From: Hyaloperonospora brassicae | Taxonomy: Eukaryota > Oomycota > Peronosporomycetes > Peronosporales > Peronosporaceae | Direction of reading: 5' to 3' | Length of the DNA: 64,000 nt | Assembly (NCBI GenBank): GCA_947650285.1 | Contig: CANTFL010001416.1 | Location: 207,689 to 271,688 of the forward strand | In this document: positions 19,561 through 31,178 of the stretch, piece by piece | Layout of the letters: each line of letters opens with the position of its first letter | How positions within the stretch are numbered: the first letter of the stretch is position 1 | Program-made: the position numbers and the translations under genes | The notes under the pieces: model-generated | The model's database searches: none | The model's input: only the letters and a program-made list of their open reading frames with translations | Told to the model about the DNA's origin: nothing

Positions 19561-22293
19561 ATGCTGTCGACTGCAGCGCGTCGACTGCCCGTTGCAGCAG
19601 CAGCGAGCGCGCGGTCTGCTGCGTTCAGTCGAGTCGGTCGCCACGTGCCGCGTGTCGCACAGACGGCACCGCCGTCACCGTCTCGCTCGTTCTTTGGTCT
19701 CCGTGAACTGCTCTTTGGTCCGTCGAAAGCGGCTTCCGAAGTTAACGTGTTGCAGCTCCAAGAAGCAGACCCGAAGCCGATCGTGACGCAGCCAGTCGAG
19801 ACCGACGAGCGGACTGTCATTGCTGGGAGTGTAGAGCCTACGCGGTATGCCGTTGGCAAAGTTGCCAAGCTCGCTGATGGCGCTCTGCTGGCCTCGTGCG
19901 GTCGCACGGTGCTGCTCACGACGGTCGTGAGCGACCGCGACCACACGACGAACAGCGGAAAAGACTCGGCTGCCAGTCGGTCGTCGCAGCGGGACTTCCT
20001 ACCGCTCACAGTGGACTTTCGTGTCAAGTCGCATGCGGTTGGGCTCATTCCGGACAACCAGAAGCGCCGCGAGTTCACGGGCAGTGACGAAGAAGTGCTG
20101 CAGTCGCGCGTCGTAGATCGAGCAGTCCGTCCGCTGTTTCCACGCGACTACTGCGAAAACACGCAGCTGCTCGCGACGGTGCAGTCGTACGATCCGAACA
20201 ACGACCCGCTCGTGGTTGCGGTCAACTCGGCTTCGGCCGTGCTGAGCATGTCGGACGTGCCGTGGAATGGACCAGTGGGCTGCGTGCGTGTGGTCGAAGT
20301 CGATGGCCAGTTGGTGGTAAACCCCACGGCTCCGCAGCGTGATGCGGCGACGCTGGATGTGCTCTACGCTGGTACAGCGGAACGAGCCGTGATGATCGAA
20401 GCTTCGGGCGATGAGGTGGGTGAGACACGGCTTGGCGAGGTGCTAGAGCTGGCGCAGGCGAGTGTGCTACCAGCGATCGAGGTGCAGAAGAAGCTTGTAG
20501 AAGAACATGGAAAGCAAAAGCGCGTGTACTCGCCGCTGTTTATCGCGCCAGAGGTTTGGGCCAAGGCGGAAGAGCTCGGCCGTAAGGATACCGAAGCGCT
20601 GATTGCAAGTGGTCACGTTGGTAAGCTCGCCCGGCAACAAGGAGAGCGCGAGGTCTATGGCAAGATGCTGAACGGCATGCGTCAGCACTTTGCGGCTGCG
20701 TCTCCTCCAGTCGACGATGCGGCGATCGTACGTGCTGCTCATGACACGTTCCAGCGCGTGCTGCGAGAACGCATCTTGACGGTTGCAAACGAGACAAAAG
20801 GCTCGAAGAGCAGACCTGCGCGACTAGATGGCCGTCCAGCTTGGACCGTTCGTCCGCTAGAAATGGACGCTGGAGCGCTGCCAATGGCCCATGGATCTTC
20901 TCTTTTCGCTCGAGGCGAAACGCAGACCCTGTGTTCCGTGACATTGGGACCTCTGGAGCGCGGTATTCGTCTCCGTGGTGCACTCCAGGAAGCGCGCGAG
21001 CAGGCTGAGCCCAGCGCTCCTACGCCAATGAAGAACGCCATGCTGCACTATGAGTTTCCACCTTTCTGCGTGAATGAGACTGGCCGCATGGGTGGCACCA
21101 ATCGACGCATGATCGGCCACGGTGCTCTGGCTGAAAAAGCGGTTCTGCCGATTCTCCCGACTATCACTGAGTTCCCGTACACGATCCGCATGACGTCAGA
21201 GGTGATGAGCTCAGACGGCTCGTCGTCGATGGCGACAGTGTGTGGCGTATCGCTGGCGCTCATGGATGCCGGTGTCCCCGTTCGCCGTGCCGTTGCTGGT
21301 ATCGCCATGGGTCTCGTCACGGCTGGCGACCCATTTGCCGGGCAGGAAAAGGCCATTGACGACGGCGACTACCAGTTGCTGACGGACATTCTCGGAACGG
21401 AGGACCACTACGGCGACATGGACTTGAAGGTAGCCGGCACGGCATGTGGCGTGACAGCATTGCAGCTGGACGTGAAGCTGCCTGGGGGCGTGCCGCTTTC
21501 GGTGCTGAAAGAAGCACTGCATGAAGCCAAGCAGGCACGCCTGCATGTGCTGCGTCGCATGAGCGCTGAACTTGCTGAGCCGCGGGACACGCTCAAGTCG
21601 ACTGGCAGTGCACTGCCGAGCGTGAGCGTCGAGTGTGCGGTTGCTACGAACTTGATCGGTGCACTGATTGGCGTCGGCGGGAACAACATCCGCGATTTGG
21701 AGTCGCGTTTCAACGTCTCTGTGCACATTGTGAACCGCCGGGACGGCATTGTGCGGATCGTGGGCACAGTCGACGACACGTCCAAGGCCCGTGACTGGTT
21801 GGACACTGAACTTGCTGTTGTTGCCCAAGCTGGTCCTCGCATGACGAGCCATAGCACCGCCGACAGCACCGGCAGCAATGAGGACAGCCGTGACAAGGAC
21901 CAGGGCACGAGCAAAAGCGGCCGGTCGTTCTTTTTCCGAAAAGGTGAGCGCTACACGATGCGCGTGACGCAGGTCATGGACTTTGGCGCGATCCTCGAGT
22001 GCTCGACTGGCCAACGCGGCTTCGTGCACGTTTCCGAGCTCTCCCGCGACAAGGTCAGCAACATCCGGAGCGTCGTCTCGGAAGGTCAAGAGATGGAAGT
22101 CGAGTGTCTGCAGGACGGCGCGTCGGGCAAAATGTCGCGTCGCGTGTTGCTGAGCACCGACGGAGGCGACGAGCCGGCGGCGCCTGTGTCTGCGTTGCCA
22201 GAGACCGCACCGTCACGGACCAGCAAGCACCACACTCGTCGCTCGTCGGCGTCTTGGCGCCGATCCGAAGCTGCTCGCCACGCGCGGACGTAG
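19561..22293 (+). CDS. Mitochondrial polynucleotide phosphorylase
   Basis: A single exon encodes 910 aa. The ATG at 19561 is chosen because it opens a presequence rich in Arg/Ala/Ser (MLSTAARRLPVAAAASARSA). Frames further upstream encode only low-complexity residues. Domain order is standard: RNase PH 1 (LLTTVVSDRDH, RDFLPLTVDFRVK, RPLFPRDY), an alpha-helical linker, RNase PH 2 (LFARGETQTLCSV, SDGSSSMATVCG, GDMDLKVAGT), a KH domain with GVGG at about residue 700, and an S1 domain at about 795-865 (DFGAILECSTGQRGFVHVSEL). The enzyme degrades RNA 3'-5' with phosphate and is expected in mitochondrial RNA turnover. A basic, Ser-rich tail follows the S1 domain. It is transcribed away from the SR protein gene. 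Confidence 0.97.
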   Translation: MLSTAARRLPVAAAASARSAAFSRVGRHVPRVAQTAPPSPSRSFFGLRELLFGPSKAASEVNVLQLQEADPKPIVTQPVETDERTVIAGSVEPTRYAVGKVAKLADGALLASCGRTVLLTTVVSDRDHTTNSGKDSAASRSSQRDFLPLTVDFRVKSHAVGLIPDNQKRREFTGSDEEVLQSRVVDRAVRPLFPRDYCENTQLLATVQSYDPNNDPLVVAVNSASAVLSMSDVPWNGPVGCVRVVEVDGQLVVNPTAPQRDAATLDVLYAGTAERAVMIEASGDEVGETRLGEVLELAQASVLPAIEVQKKLVEEHGKQKRVYSPLFIAPEVWAKAEELGRKDTEALIASGHVGKLARQQGEREVYGKMLNGMRQHFAAASPPVDDAAIVRAAHDTFQRVLRERILTVANETKGSKSRPARLDGRPAWTVRPLEMDAGALPMAHGSSLFARGETQTLCSVTLGPLERGIRLRGALQEAREQAEPSAPTPMKNAMLHYEFPPFCVNETGRMGGTNRRMIGHGALAEKAVLPILPTITEFPYTIRMTSEVMSSDGSSSMATVCGVSLALMDAGVPVRRAVAGIAMGLVTAGDPFAGQEKAIDDGDYQLLTDILGTEDHYGDMDLKVAGTACGVTALQLDVKLPGGVPLSVLKEALHEAKQARLHVLRRMSAELAEPRDTLKSTGSALPSVSVECAVATNLIGALIGVGGNNIRDLESRFNVSVHIVNRRDGIVRIVGTVDDTSKARDWLDTELAVVAQAGPRMTSHSTADSTGSNEDSRDKDQGTSKSGRSFFFRKGERYTMRVTQVMDFGAILECSTGQRGFVHVSELSRDKVSNIRSVVSEGQEMEVECLQDGASGKMSRRVLLSTDGGDEPAAPVSALPETAPSRTSKHHTRRSSASWRRSEAARHART

Positions 22294-22835
22294 TCACGTG
22301 GGACGAGCGAACGCGGGGCAGGTCACGTTATTATTGTCTTAGCGGTCGGACTGACGTGCAGGAAACGCTCTTTTTCGGGGCACGTGGAGCTCGTGTTGCT
22401 ACTTTGATGGTGTGCTGCTACGGGGCGGCCGTGTCATTGAGCGTGTTTCGCTCTAGGGGTCGGATGGCTGCGACGGTGACCACGGGAAGCACAATGGTCA
22501 AGTGCTGTCCTGCTCAGGAGCTCCTGAGCCGATCGATTTCGATGTGAAAGGGGTACACTGCACCGGGGACGATGTTTAGAAACGCGTCCTATGCTGTATG
22601 TCAACGTATCTAAATAGAGGATATGCTGCTGCCCGAACGTAAACTGTAAAAACATGGTCCGACTAGCATAAAACACAGGGAATGGCGTGCTGGACGATGT
22701 CGGCGCGTCCGACTCGGATACGGTCGATCGACACATACACTGTATGAGGTATATACTGTATACGAGCGCAGCGCACACCACCATCATGCCACTGTCGTTA
22801 TCCATTCAAACAAGTCACTCCGCTACGACAGCCTC
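22294..22835. other. Intergenic between PNPase and RPP14, no gene seen
   Basis: These 542 bp lie between two plus-strand genes. They should hold the PNPase 3' UTR and RPP14 promoter. No conserved frame is visible. Confidence 0.5.
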
Positions 22836-23319
22836 ATGGCGACTCCTCACCACAAGTTCTCGCTGCGGTGTGAACACAGTTACCTCAAGATTGCCATGTA
22901 CGCGTCGCGTTTGTCATGTCTGCACCCCATTCTGCTGCTATAGTCCCTGCGGTCGTTTAATGCTCGAGCGCTGCACCTGTTGTTGCTGCTGCTGTTGCTG
23001 CTACTTCAGATTCTTTGACGACGGGGCCGGCACTGTCGCTGACGTCAAGCAGCTCAAATTCGCCATCGACAACACGCTCAAGACAGCGTTCGGTGCAGTG
23101 GGAGCTTCCGCGAGCGAGTTTGACGTCTTGGCCTTCGAGAACATGGCTGCAAATGCCAGCGAGCCCAGTACGGCACTGCTGCGCGTCCAGCGTAGCGGTC
23201 TCGAGGTTTTGTGGGGTGCCACGACCATGTGCACGTCAATCAACGGGAAGCTCTGCAAGCTCGAGGTGCTGCACATGGGCGACTCGCTCATGGACATGGC
23301 TTCAGGAAGGTTTCTGTAG
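22836..23319 (+). CDS. RNase P/MRP subunit p14 (RPP14-like)
   Basis: Two exons, 22836-22897 and 23010-23319, give 123 aa. The protein starts MATPHHKFSLRCEHSYLKI and continues FDDGAGTVADVKQLKFAIDN, a helix with FDVLAFENM, then strands with LLRVQRSGLEVLWGATTM. The order and spacing follow metazoan RPP14 (the HYMK strand, the QFK-L helix, the G-V-LW strand, and a last strand with a G-K-C motif), a subunit of the RNase P/MRP complexes that mature tRNA and rRNA. Overall identity is low, as usual in this family. Its stop codon is 108 bp from the stop of the converging RICTOR gene. The intron ends in a pyrimidine-rich tract with a CTG/TTG repeat. Confidence 0.78.
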
Positions 23320-23427
23320 CGATACGGCCAGCGCCGCAGCAGTATAAATGACGGCAGCTGCTGCCTGACTCGCCGACTTGGCATCGCACTTCATCATCAC
23401 GTCACTTCGATCCACACCCGAAACGAT

Positions 23428-26400
23428 CTACACAGCAGCTTCAGGAGCACCAACGACAATGGTCTTCTCGGAAAAAGCTGAGCGCTTGCGGTTGCGCTTG
23501 AGCAGCACAGTGCGATCAATCGGGTCGTTGTGTGCATTCAGCCGCATGGTCGAGCGCTGCTGGTCTCCGCTAGAGCTCTGAGCGCTCTGCATGGCTGACA
23601 TGCGCGACACACCAGAAGTGGCCTGCATGGCTGAGCTCAGCGACTGCACCGAGGCCGTAAATGATGGGATCGAAAGCGAAGACCGACGCCGCCGCAGCCC
23701 TTGTCCAGTTGGCACACGTTGGTGGGTTTGATGGCCCAGTTCTTCCTCATCCTCTTGTCGAAGGGTATCGAGCACTTCGTCAGTCAGCGTCGCGCGGTCG
23801 AACGCGTTGAGCAGAAACTGGCGCAGTGCCAACCGATAGCTGTACTTCTCCAGCAGCGCGTGCACGTACATCAGCAGCACCGGCTCTTCAAATAGTTCTG
23901 ACTTCGACGAACGCAGCTTGTTGAGCGAAGCATGCGCCTCTTTCTGGGTAATGTGATTGCTCAAGTCTGCAACGAAGCGCAGCACTTCATGCCACTCCTT
24001 GGGCATCTTGTCGCGCCGGCGTGCGAGCAGTCGCTGCAAAGGCGAAGAGGAAGGTGTCTGCGTCAACGGGCAGCAAGTTGATGATCCGGACGGCGGCCAC
24101 AAAAAGAGAGACGTGCAGTTTTGCGGGACAGCAATGGACGTGCGAGACGCATCGCGCGGGGCGTCCCATCCCAGACGCGCCAAGTGCCGCCGGCCGGCAG
24201 TAGATCGCGCAAGTAAGCCCAGGACGAAAAAGCATGTGCCGCGAATGGACACGAGCGGTGAGTCCGTAGCCAGCTTCACGATCATCTCCACAAAGTCTTG
24301 TGCGTAGAGGCTCAGCAGGTCATAACCGCGCGATGTAGCAGCCACGTGACCCAGTGCCCACAGCGCAGCACGCTTCTCAAGCGGGACGCTCGCAGCATCC
24401 CGCAGGCATGCAAGAAACTCGGGCAAATGCCCGGACGCGTGCAGGATCTGGCAGCCGGCACTGGTTTTTGCCAACTCACCATACAAGTGTACTGGCAGCG
24501 GCACCGTACGCGGACGAAGAGGTAGCAACTGCAGCGTGAACTCGACAGACTTGAGCAAAATGCGCTTGACGCTCCCATTTGTAGTGTTGGTACCTGCAGC
24601 TGAGTCCATCTCGACACGAAAGTTCCACACAGCACGTTCGCCCGGGGCGCACAATGAGCACTCAGGTGCTGACAAGTATTGGGGCGAGCGCTGTTCAGGT
24701 TGGCACGAGCTCCAATCCTTGTTCTCCTCCTTTGCCGTGTCAGCAGAAGACGATCCATTATCGGCGAAGTCCAGCGACGACGATGTCGTTTCCGACGTGC
24801 GTTCCGTACTCGGGTTCGATGCCGATCGCGCACGCAGCATTTTCTGCTGCGCATCGCTTGATAGACCAGCTCCGCTGCTACTGGCCGATCCGCTCGTCGA
24901 CACAAACCCTCCATTGCTCTGGGGCGGAGGCTTTGTGAATCCGCGCCGATCAACTGGTTGCGTGCCTAAGAACAGGCTGGCCTGCAACGTTTGCTGTGAG
25001 TTTACCACGACTGGCTGTGGCATATTGCGCGCGTCCACAACAATTCCTTTGACACGAATCGAGTTCATGCGGAGTTCGTCGTCAACGCCCGTAGCATCAT
25101 CCTCGTCGCGCATTGCAGCATCAATGTACGTTTCCAGGATGAGGTTCGATGGAGGACCGCTTCCTGGTGGCCCCACGATCTTGACCTCCATGTTCCACGG
25201 CATGCGGTACAACCAATCTAGCCCCCAGAGAGACCGCTGACTGCTTCCGCCATTAGGTGGTTTATGCCCACCTCGCTTCATGGGCACGTTTACTGGAATG
25301 GGCGTGGGAGAACACGTCTGACGAGTGTTCGTCGAGCTACTACTCGATCCACGCTCGCGTCCGCTGGCATCACGATGCAGACCGCGGAAAAGCGCGTGCT
25401 CTACGGCATGCACGTACAGAATATGCTTCTCACGGCGCCAAGCGGCTAGAGTGCGCGGGATCCACTCGCCTGTGTCGCGAAGAAAGTTCAGACCCTCCAC
25501 AAGCGAGAGCGACTTGAGAAGCAAAGACTCGGCTCGCTTGTCCTTCAGTTGGATAAGCCGCATCGGTCGCTTTAGAATCATCGCTAAAAGACATGCAGGC
25601 GTCTCGGCAGCCTCTTCCAGTACACTCAATGCCGCCTTGGCAACCTCCTCTTCCTGTGTGAGCTGTGTCACCAGCGCATCGATGCCCCACTTTTCGAAAT
25701 CTGCTACTTCAGAGCGCAGCAATGCACGCAACAAGCAGGTCGCATACAGACGCAAGGCCTTCGAGCCCTCCATCATCCAAGACTGAAGCAGCTTTCGGGA
25801 GCTGCCGTCAACTGAGTAGTCCAGATTGGCTAGAATGAGCCGACAGAGAAAGTCATGACCCTTGGTCGTTCCCATGACATACAGACGCTGAAACAGGTTC
25901 GATTGCTCCATCATCTTGAGACCTTCTTTGCTCGAGCTCATCAGTCCGAGAAGAGTGAAGTACTCACGCAACATTCGCCGCGACACATAGTCGGGTGAGA
26001 ACATGCGCGCTTTGAGAACGCCAATGTGCGACTCCACGATCGCAGCTTCCGGGCGTGCTTCTAGCTCTAGTGCTGACGAGATTTCTGTCAGCAATTGACC
26101 GCGACGGTCTGTCTTCAAGAAGAGCAAGCCTTCAGGATGGTTCAGTAGAAGTGTGTACATTTGACAGGCCGGGCGCAGATAAGGCACATGGTCCGGTATC
26201 CAGTACAAGTTGGAGAAATAGCCCTTGTTACCTTGGTCGCAGCGGAAAAAACCTGACAGACGCTTGAAAAACTTCGTCTTCATTGCTTCTGACAGCCGCT
26301 GTGGGTTCGTAAGTGGACCCTCGAGCATCTCAGAGATAATATCCCAGTTCCAGTTCTTGTAATTCTTGTCCGTTAGCACGCGTGAACGATTGTGCAGCAT

Positions 26401-28254
26401 GTCTTTGAAGGTACTGTCGTCCATCTGTGCATCCAGTGATTGCTTTAGCTCGAGAACCATCAGTTCCCGTGACGTCAAGCTATCCTTCAGTTGCGCCATC
26501 GCGCTCTTCGTGCCACGCTGTGTCGAAGGAGTGGCTACAGCGTAGTTGGCAGAGCCACTGCTCGTGCCTCCAATACCGCCACCACCGCCAGATGATGGGA
26601 TACGCACTACACCTGCAATTTGTTGCAGAGCCAGTAGGTTTGACGGTCGATTCGTGTCGCGCAGGAGCTCAGATGCCAGTTGGACGCCATTCACACCGCT
26701 ACCACCGTATGAGACCAACGACACCCCACGCGTGGCAATGCTGCCTGAGTTTGCACCGACAGCGTTGGCCAGCTCACTCAGCATTTCGCTCGCTCGAATT
26801 GACTTTTCGCGCTGCAAACGCTCCACAAGACTCCTCGCATGATCTCCGAGCGACATCGTCGTCGTACTCGTAAGCGAAGTCGACGATACTAGCCGCGGAA
26901 GCGCAAGCAAAGTCGCACAATGCTGGTCTGGAAGCAAACGCGAGGCCATACGCAAAATGTCCGCTAACAGGTCCATTGCCGGCTCGGCCAGTGCTCGGGA
27001 CGGACCTGTCCCTAACGTCACCAATGCCTCCAGGATGCCGCAGTGAATCATCGCTAGTAGAATGATGACTGTGTAGTTGTCGAGCAGATTGTGGTTGACC
27101 GCAAGCGGCATCTGTTCAGCGCTTGGCATAGTGATAGGGAGGGACGGTGTGTCTGCTCCAGCGTCAGCTGCCGACTTGTCGAAACTCGTCTTCTTGTAGA
27201 AAATCTCGCAAACGGTGGATAGCACTGCTTTCTGTACGTCTTCACCTACCGGTCGGACCAGTAGCTGAATCAACGACTGCAGACCTTGTGGATTGCTTGT
27301 GAGCACGACCATACCGGTCCACGACCGCATCATCGTGACAATAGCATTCCGACTTGCCATCCACCGCTGTCTCCGCTCGTTTCCTGCTGGCAAGTCAGTG
27401 TCTGTGAACGGTGCCAGCAGGACCTGGGAGTCCACGAAAGGCTCAATAAACTTGCGTGTCGACGGTTCATTCAGTATCAGCAGCAGTGTCATGAGCAGCG
27501 AGTCGGCCAGGTCTTGGAACGACGGCTCGAGGATCGCATCAACCAGGATCTTGGTGCCATTAGCTTCAGCTACGACCTCAACGTTCAGCAGCGCCAGCTG
27601 TCGCAGCGTCTCTAGACACACGCGTCGCATGTTGTCGTCCTTGTGTCCTGCAATGGCCGTCAGCGAAGCTACGAGACCCGTCGGCATCTGCGCCGCGTCG
27701 ATCTCCATCACGCGTCGCATGACCTTGAGAGCCTGCACGCGCTCAGCCAAGTGCTTCTGCTCGCGCTCGAGCGAGCGCACGACAAACACTGGCAAGTTGA
27801 GGTCCACAAAGTGCTTGATGCTCTTGCTGCTGCTGATGGCGTAGCGTAGGGCTCGTAGGGCTCCTGCGCGCGTAGAAGTGTCCGAGTCGCACACGAGTCG
27901 ACGCATGGCCTTCATGAGCCGCTCCATGGGGAAGCTGTCGAGCAGCAGCGGGTCGTTCTTGAGCTCCTGTGCATTGTATAAAGACGCCGTATCCAAATGG
28001 CAAAGAGCATCGTCAGCAATAAGGGACCACAACATTAGAGCACACAGAGGATGCGCTTTGAGTCAATCGAGCAATAGAGCGACGAATAGAACAATAGAGC
28101 GCGAGCAAGAAAAGATGTGCCGTCGTACGTAGCAGACGCGACCGGTGCTGTCGAGCTTGGACTTGCGGTCCAAGGTGCTGCGTTCGATGAGCGTGCAAAT
28201 GACAGCGAGGCTGCTGTCCCCGCGCGGAGCAGCGCCTCTCGCTAGCGTCGCCAT
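23428..28254 (-). CDS. RICTOR, TORC2 scaffold subunit
   Basis: Two exons, 28254-28129 and 27966-23428, give 1,554 aa. Nearly all of it is one 4.5-kb exon. HEAT/armadillo-like helices dominate. The N-terminal domain has [15 protein letters not shown] and an [19 protein letters not shown] helix typical of RICTOR. The middle has [20 protein letters not shown] and [16 protein letters not shown] (the RICTOR_M type block). Later come [19 protein letters not shown] and, near the end, [19 protein letters not shown] with [17 protein letters not shown] (the RICTOR_V type block). In other eukaryotes it holds TORC2 together and directs it to AGC kinases. Insertions near 950-1,190 are Ser/Pro-rich and likely disordered. 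The start exon is chosen because GTACGA to ACAG joins frames in phase 0; a start within exon 2 is a fallback. Confidence 0.9.
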
Positions 28255-28523
28255 GCAGGGGTCGAGGCGAGCACGACGACCGCTGTCTCTGTCTGAACAG
28301 ACCGACCGACCGACCGACACTCGAGGCGAAATCTAAAATACAGCACGCGCACGTGAATTACGGGACCTCGTGTATACACGCGTCACCCGCGCGGTATACA
28401 CAGGACGACACCCCCAGGCGGGTCTTTTGCGTCCGAAAAAGACCCCACCCAACCCAGTGTCCCGCCAGCCATCGATCAGTCAAACACCCACTCACCCACT
28501 CACCCACTCACGCGTTGCGAACG
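28255..28523. promoter_or_regulatory. Bidirectional promoter RICTOR / MRPL4
   Basis: These 269 bp lie between divergent starts. A short run of cgac repeats lies near 28300-28318 and a ctcaccca-type repeat lies just before the MRPL4 start (about 28485-28512). Confidence 0.5.
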
Positions 28524-29562
28524 ATGCACCGACTGCAGCGCAGCGTGGCCAACGCGCTCGCGTTGTCGGCCCCTCGCGCCGCCTCTCGCCCGCGTGCCGT
28601 CAGCACACAGCCACAGCAGCAGCAGCAGCAACGCGCCGTCTCGATGCTGTCCAACCTGTCGCTGGCCCCCGAGAAGCCGCTGCCGCCGCCGCGTGTGGTT
28701 CCTGCAGCGCAAGCGGTGCACGTGACGCCATTGGGGGACTTGGAGCTGCAGCTGCTGTCCCTGACCGACGACGACAGCGACGCCGCTGCTGCTACAAGCG
28801 ATCTCGGGACGATTACGATGGACGGAGAAGTGTTTGGCGCGCCGGACCGCGTGGACATTCTGCACCGCGTCGTGCGGTGGCAGTTGGCGTGTCGGCGCGC
28901 GGGCACGAACAAGACCAAGACGCGGTCGGAAGTGAGCGGCTCGACGCGCAAGCCGTGGAAGCAGAAAGGGTCGGGACGCGCGCGTGTGGGGGACATCCGC
29001 GCCCCGCAATGGCGCGGCGGGTACCGTGTCCACGGCCCCGTGCTGCGCGATTTCTCGTACAGTCTGCCGAAGAAAGTGCGCGCCATGGGCCTGCGCGTTG
29101 CCTTGTCGACGAAACTGCGTGAGGGAAAGCTCGCGGTTGTGGACTCGCTGGACGCGAACGTACGTGTGCTGGATGGGCTTGTGGTGGTTGTAGTTGATGG
29201 TGGCGGTGGAGGTGTTGGTTGTCGCTCGACATTCTTGCGGCCGAGTAGCTTTTGATGAGGTGTGAGTAGCTGTTGTTTTGACTTGCTGTTGTTGTCGTTG
29301 TTGTCGTTGTTGTTGTTGATTTGAGCAGGTCAGCAAGACAAAGGAGATGAAGCAGTTGCTAGGTCGTCGTGGATGGGACCACGCGCTGTTTGTAGGCGGA
29401 GAGCAGGTTGACTCGAGCTTCTTGTTGGCGACACGCAACATCCCGCACGTCGACACGATTCCACAGCACAAGATCAACGTGTACTCGATCTTGCAGAAAG
29501 ACTTGCTGATCATCACGAAAGGCGCTGTCAAGTACCTCGAGGAACGTCTGCACGTCGACTAG
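28524..29562 (+). CDS. Mitochondrial large-subunit ribosomal protein L4 (uL4m)
   Basis: Two exons, 28524-29159 and 29329-29562, give 289 aa. The first 60 or so residues form a mitochondrial presequence with a Gln run. The uL4 core is clear: [66 protein letters not shown]. The C-terminal part has [31 protein letters not shown] and ends LEERLHVD. The protein lines the exit tunnel of the mitoribosome. The intron ends in a long (TTG)n-like pyrimidine/purine tract. The gene shares its upstream region with RICTOR. Confidence 0.96.
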
Positions 29563-29755
29563 AGAAGGAAGAACGTCGCAGCAGAGTGACGGGCGCAGCG
29601 ACATGTATAGACAGTTGATCTGCACGGAAGTGGCAGCAGTCTAGACCAAGCGACAGATTGACGGATGGGGAATAAGCGCTCAGCCTGTTTTTTTTTCACC
29701 CGCGTCTGCGTCTCCACTTGAACGATCCTTTCTGCCACTCTGACACTCGGCTCAC

Positions 29756-30406
29756 TCAGATGGACGGCGCTTTGCTGAGGTCACCTGTCGGCAAGAGCTC
29801 CGAGAACTTGTCCGTAGCTCGCAGTCGCTCTTCCACAAGAGCTGGCTCACTGACCTCACTAGCAGCCGAGTCGCAGGCGGTCAACAGATGGGCCTGACCC
29901 AGGAACTCTTTGGCCTCTGTCAGCTCCGCTGTGAGCACCTCACGCTGCTTGTCCATAGCAGCCTTCAGTGCATCTCGCTTGGCTTGGAAGCTGCGGCCAT
30001 TGGCCAGCACCTTCGTCAGCGTGTGCTTGATCCATCGACTCTCTCGCTTGATCTCGGCCACGTCGGTCGCGCTCGAGCCAGCACTAGACCCGAACTCGCC
30101 CACGGCCATGCGCTCCAAGTGCCAGCCACTCAACTCGCCCATGCGAGCGCTGGGAGCGCTTAGGTCGAGGATCTCGCGGAAGTTGTCAATGTTGCGTCGT
30201 TGCTACTGGTGGGTACACACAGACAGAGGGGCGTTAGCAATGAGCCGCTAGTGCGGAGGTCACAGGTCGAGACGTACGTCGTAAACTGCTGCGAGCTCCG
30301 TCCACTTGTCTTCCAGACCAGTGCGCGTATAGAGGTCGCACAGTTCGCAGATAGTGGCGGCGCCTGCAGTCGCGCCGCCGTCCTTTGCGCTGCTGCGCTG
30401 CAACAT
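29756..30406 (-). CDS. Conserved-looking coiled-coil protein of unknown function
   Basis: Two exons, 30406-30278 and 30202-29756, give 191 aa. The intron has a strong GTACGT donor, and the joined frame is clean. The protein begins MLQRSSAKDGGATAG, followed by helix-forming ICELCDLYTRTGLEDKW, QRRNIDNFREILD and a long coiled coil at about 95-150 (SFQAKRDALKAAMDKQREVL). No signal peptide or membrane segment is present. I do not recognise the family. Its form would suit a subunit of a cytoskeletal or kinetochore complex, but nothing in the sequence proves that. It diverges from DNAJC21 and converges with MRPL4 (193 bp between stops). Confidence 0.7.
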
Positions 30407-31178
30407 GATGAGCGTCTGCGTCGAAGAGTGGGTACAGCAGTTGAACAATTGTGTCGTTTTGGTCCAGTGATGGGCATCAAATGTATCCACGATCACAGAA
30501 ACGGAGGCAAAGTGCAGACGGTGGTTACACTATTCACGACGAATGGAAGTGGGTCGGTTCAATACCATGAAGCCCACGGCCTCGTCTACAAGCTCACTCA
30601 CTTCCTCAAGACATGGCGACTGGTTTGATGCTATGTTTGTAGTGAGCCTGAATGCAATAGACGAGGAAGGAAGCAGGTAGGAGTCAGCCGATCAGGATAT
30701 ACAAAACGGATCGATCTTGAACTGTCCATGGGCGATTGCTGCATCGACGAACGAACGAGTGCTACTACAGCTCACGATGCCTCACTGACAACGATTGGCG
30801 ATGCACTGGTTGGGAAGCAGCAAGACGCTTGTGCGATGTCTTTGGCGACCACCGAAGGCGACTTCCACGCGTTTGCAATACAATGAAGTTGACAACACGT
30901 CGTGGAGTCTTTGCATCATGCGATCTGTCGCAGCTAAATAAGTACTTCCAGCACCCCATCCACTGGTGCGTATTGACTGACATCGGCTTCGTACGTCGAC
31001 GACGATGCTGATAAGGACTACGAATGATTGAAAACGTGGCGCTGCTCTCCACATGTGCCGAAGGCATAAACACACCATGAGCACATTCTGCGCTTTTCGC
31101 AATCCTTGCGAGGGGTGAAATGGTCAGACTATATTTGGTCCACAACTTTGTCAAAAGACACAATTTCGCTCGTGTAGC
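30407..31178. other. Divergent intergenic region, no gene seen
   Basis: These 772 bp lie between the coiled-coil gene and DNAJC21. Short frames on both strands have no recognisable content. The region should hold both promoters. Confidence 0.5.
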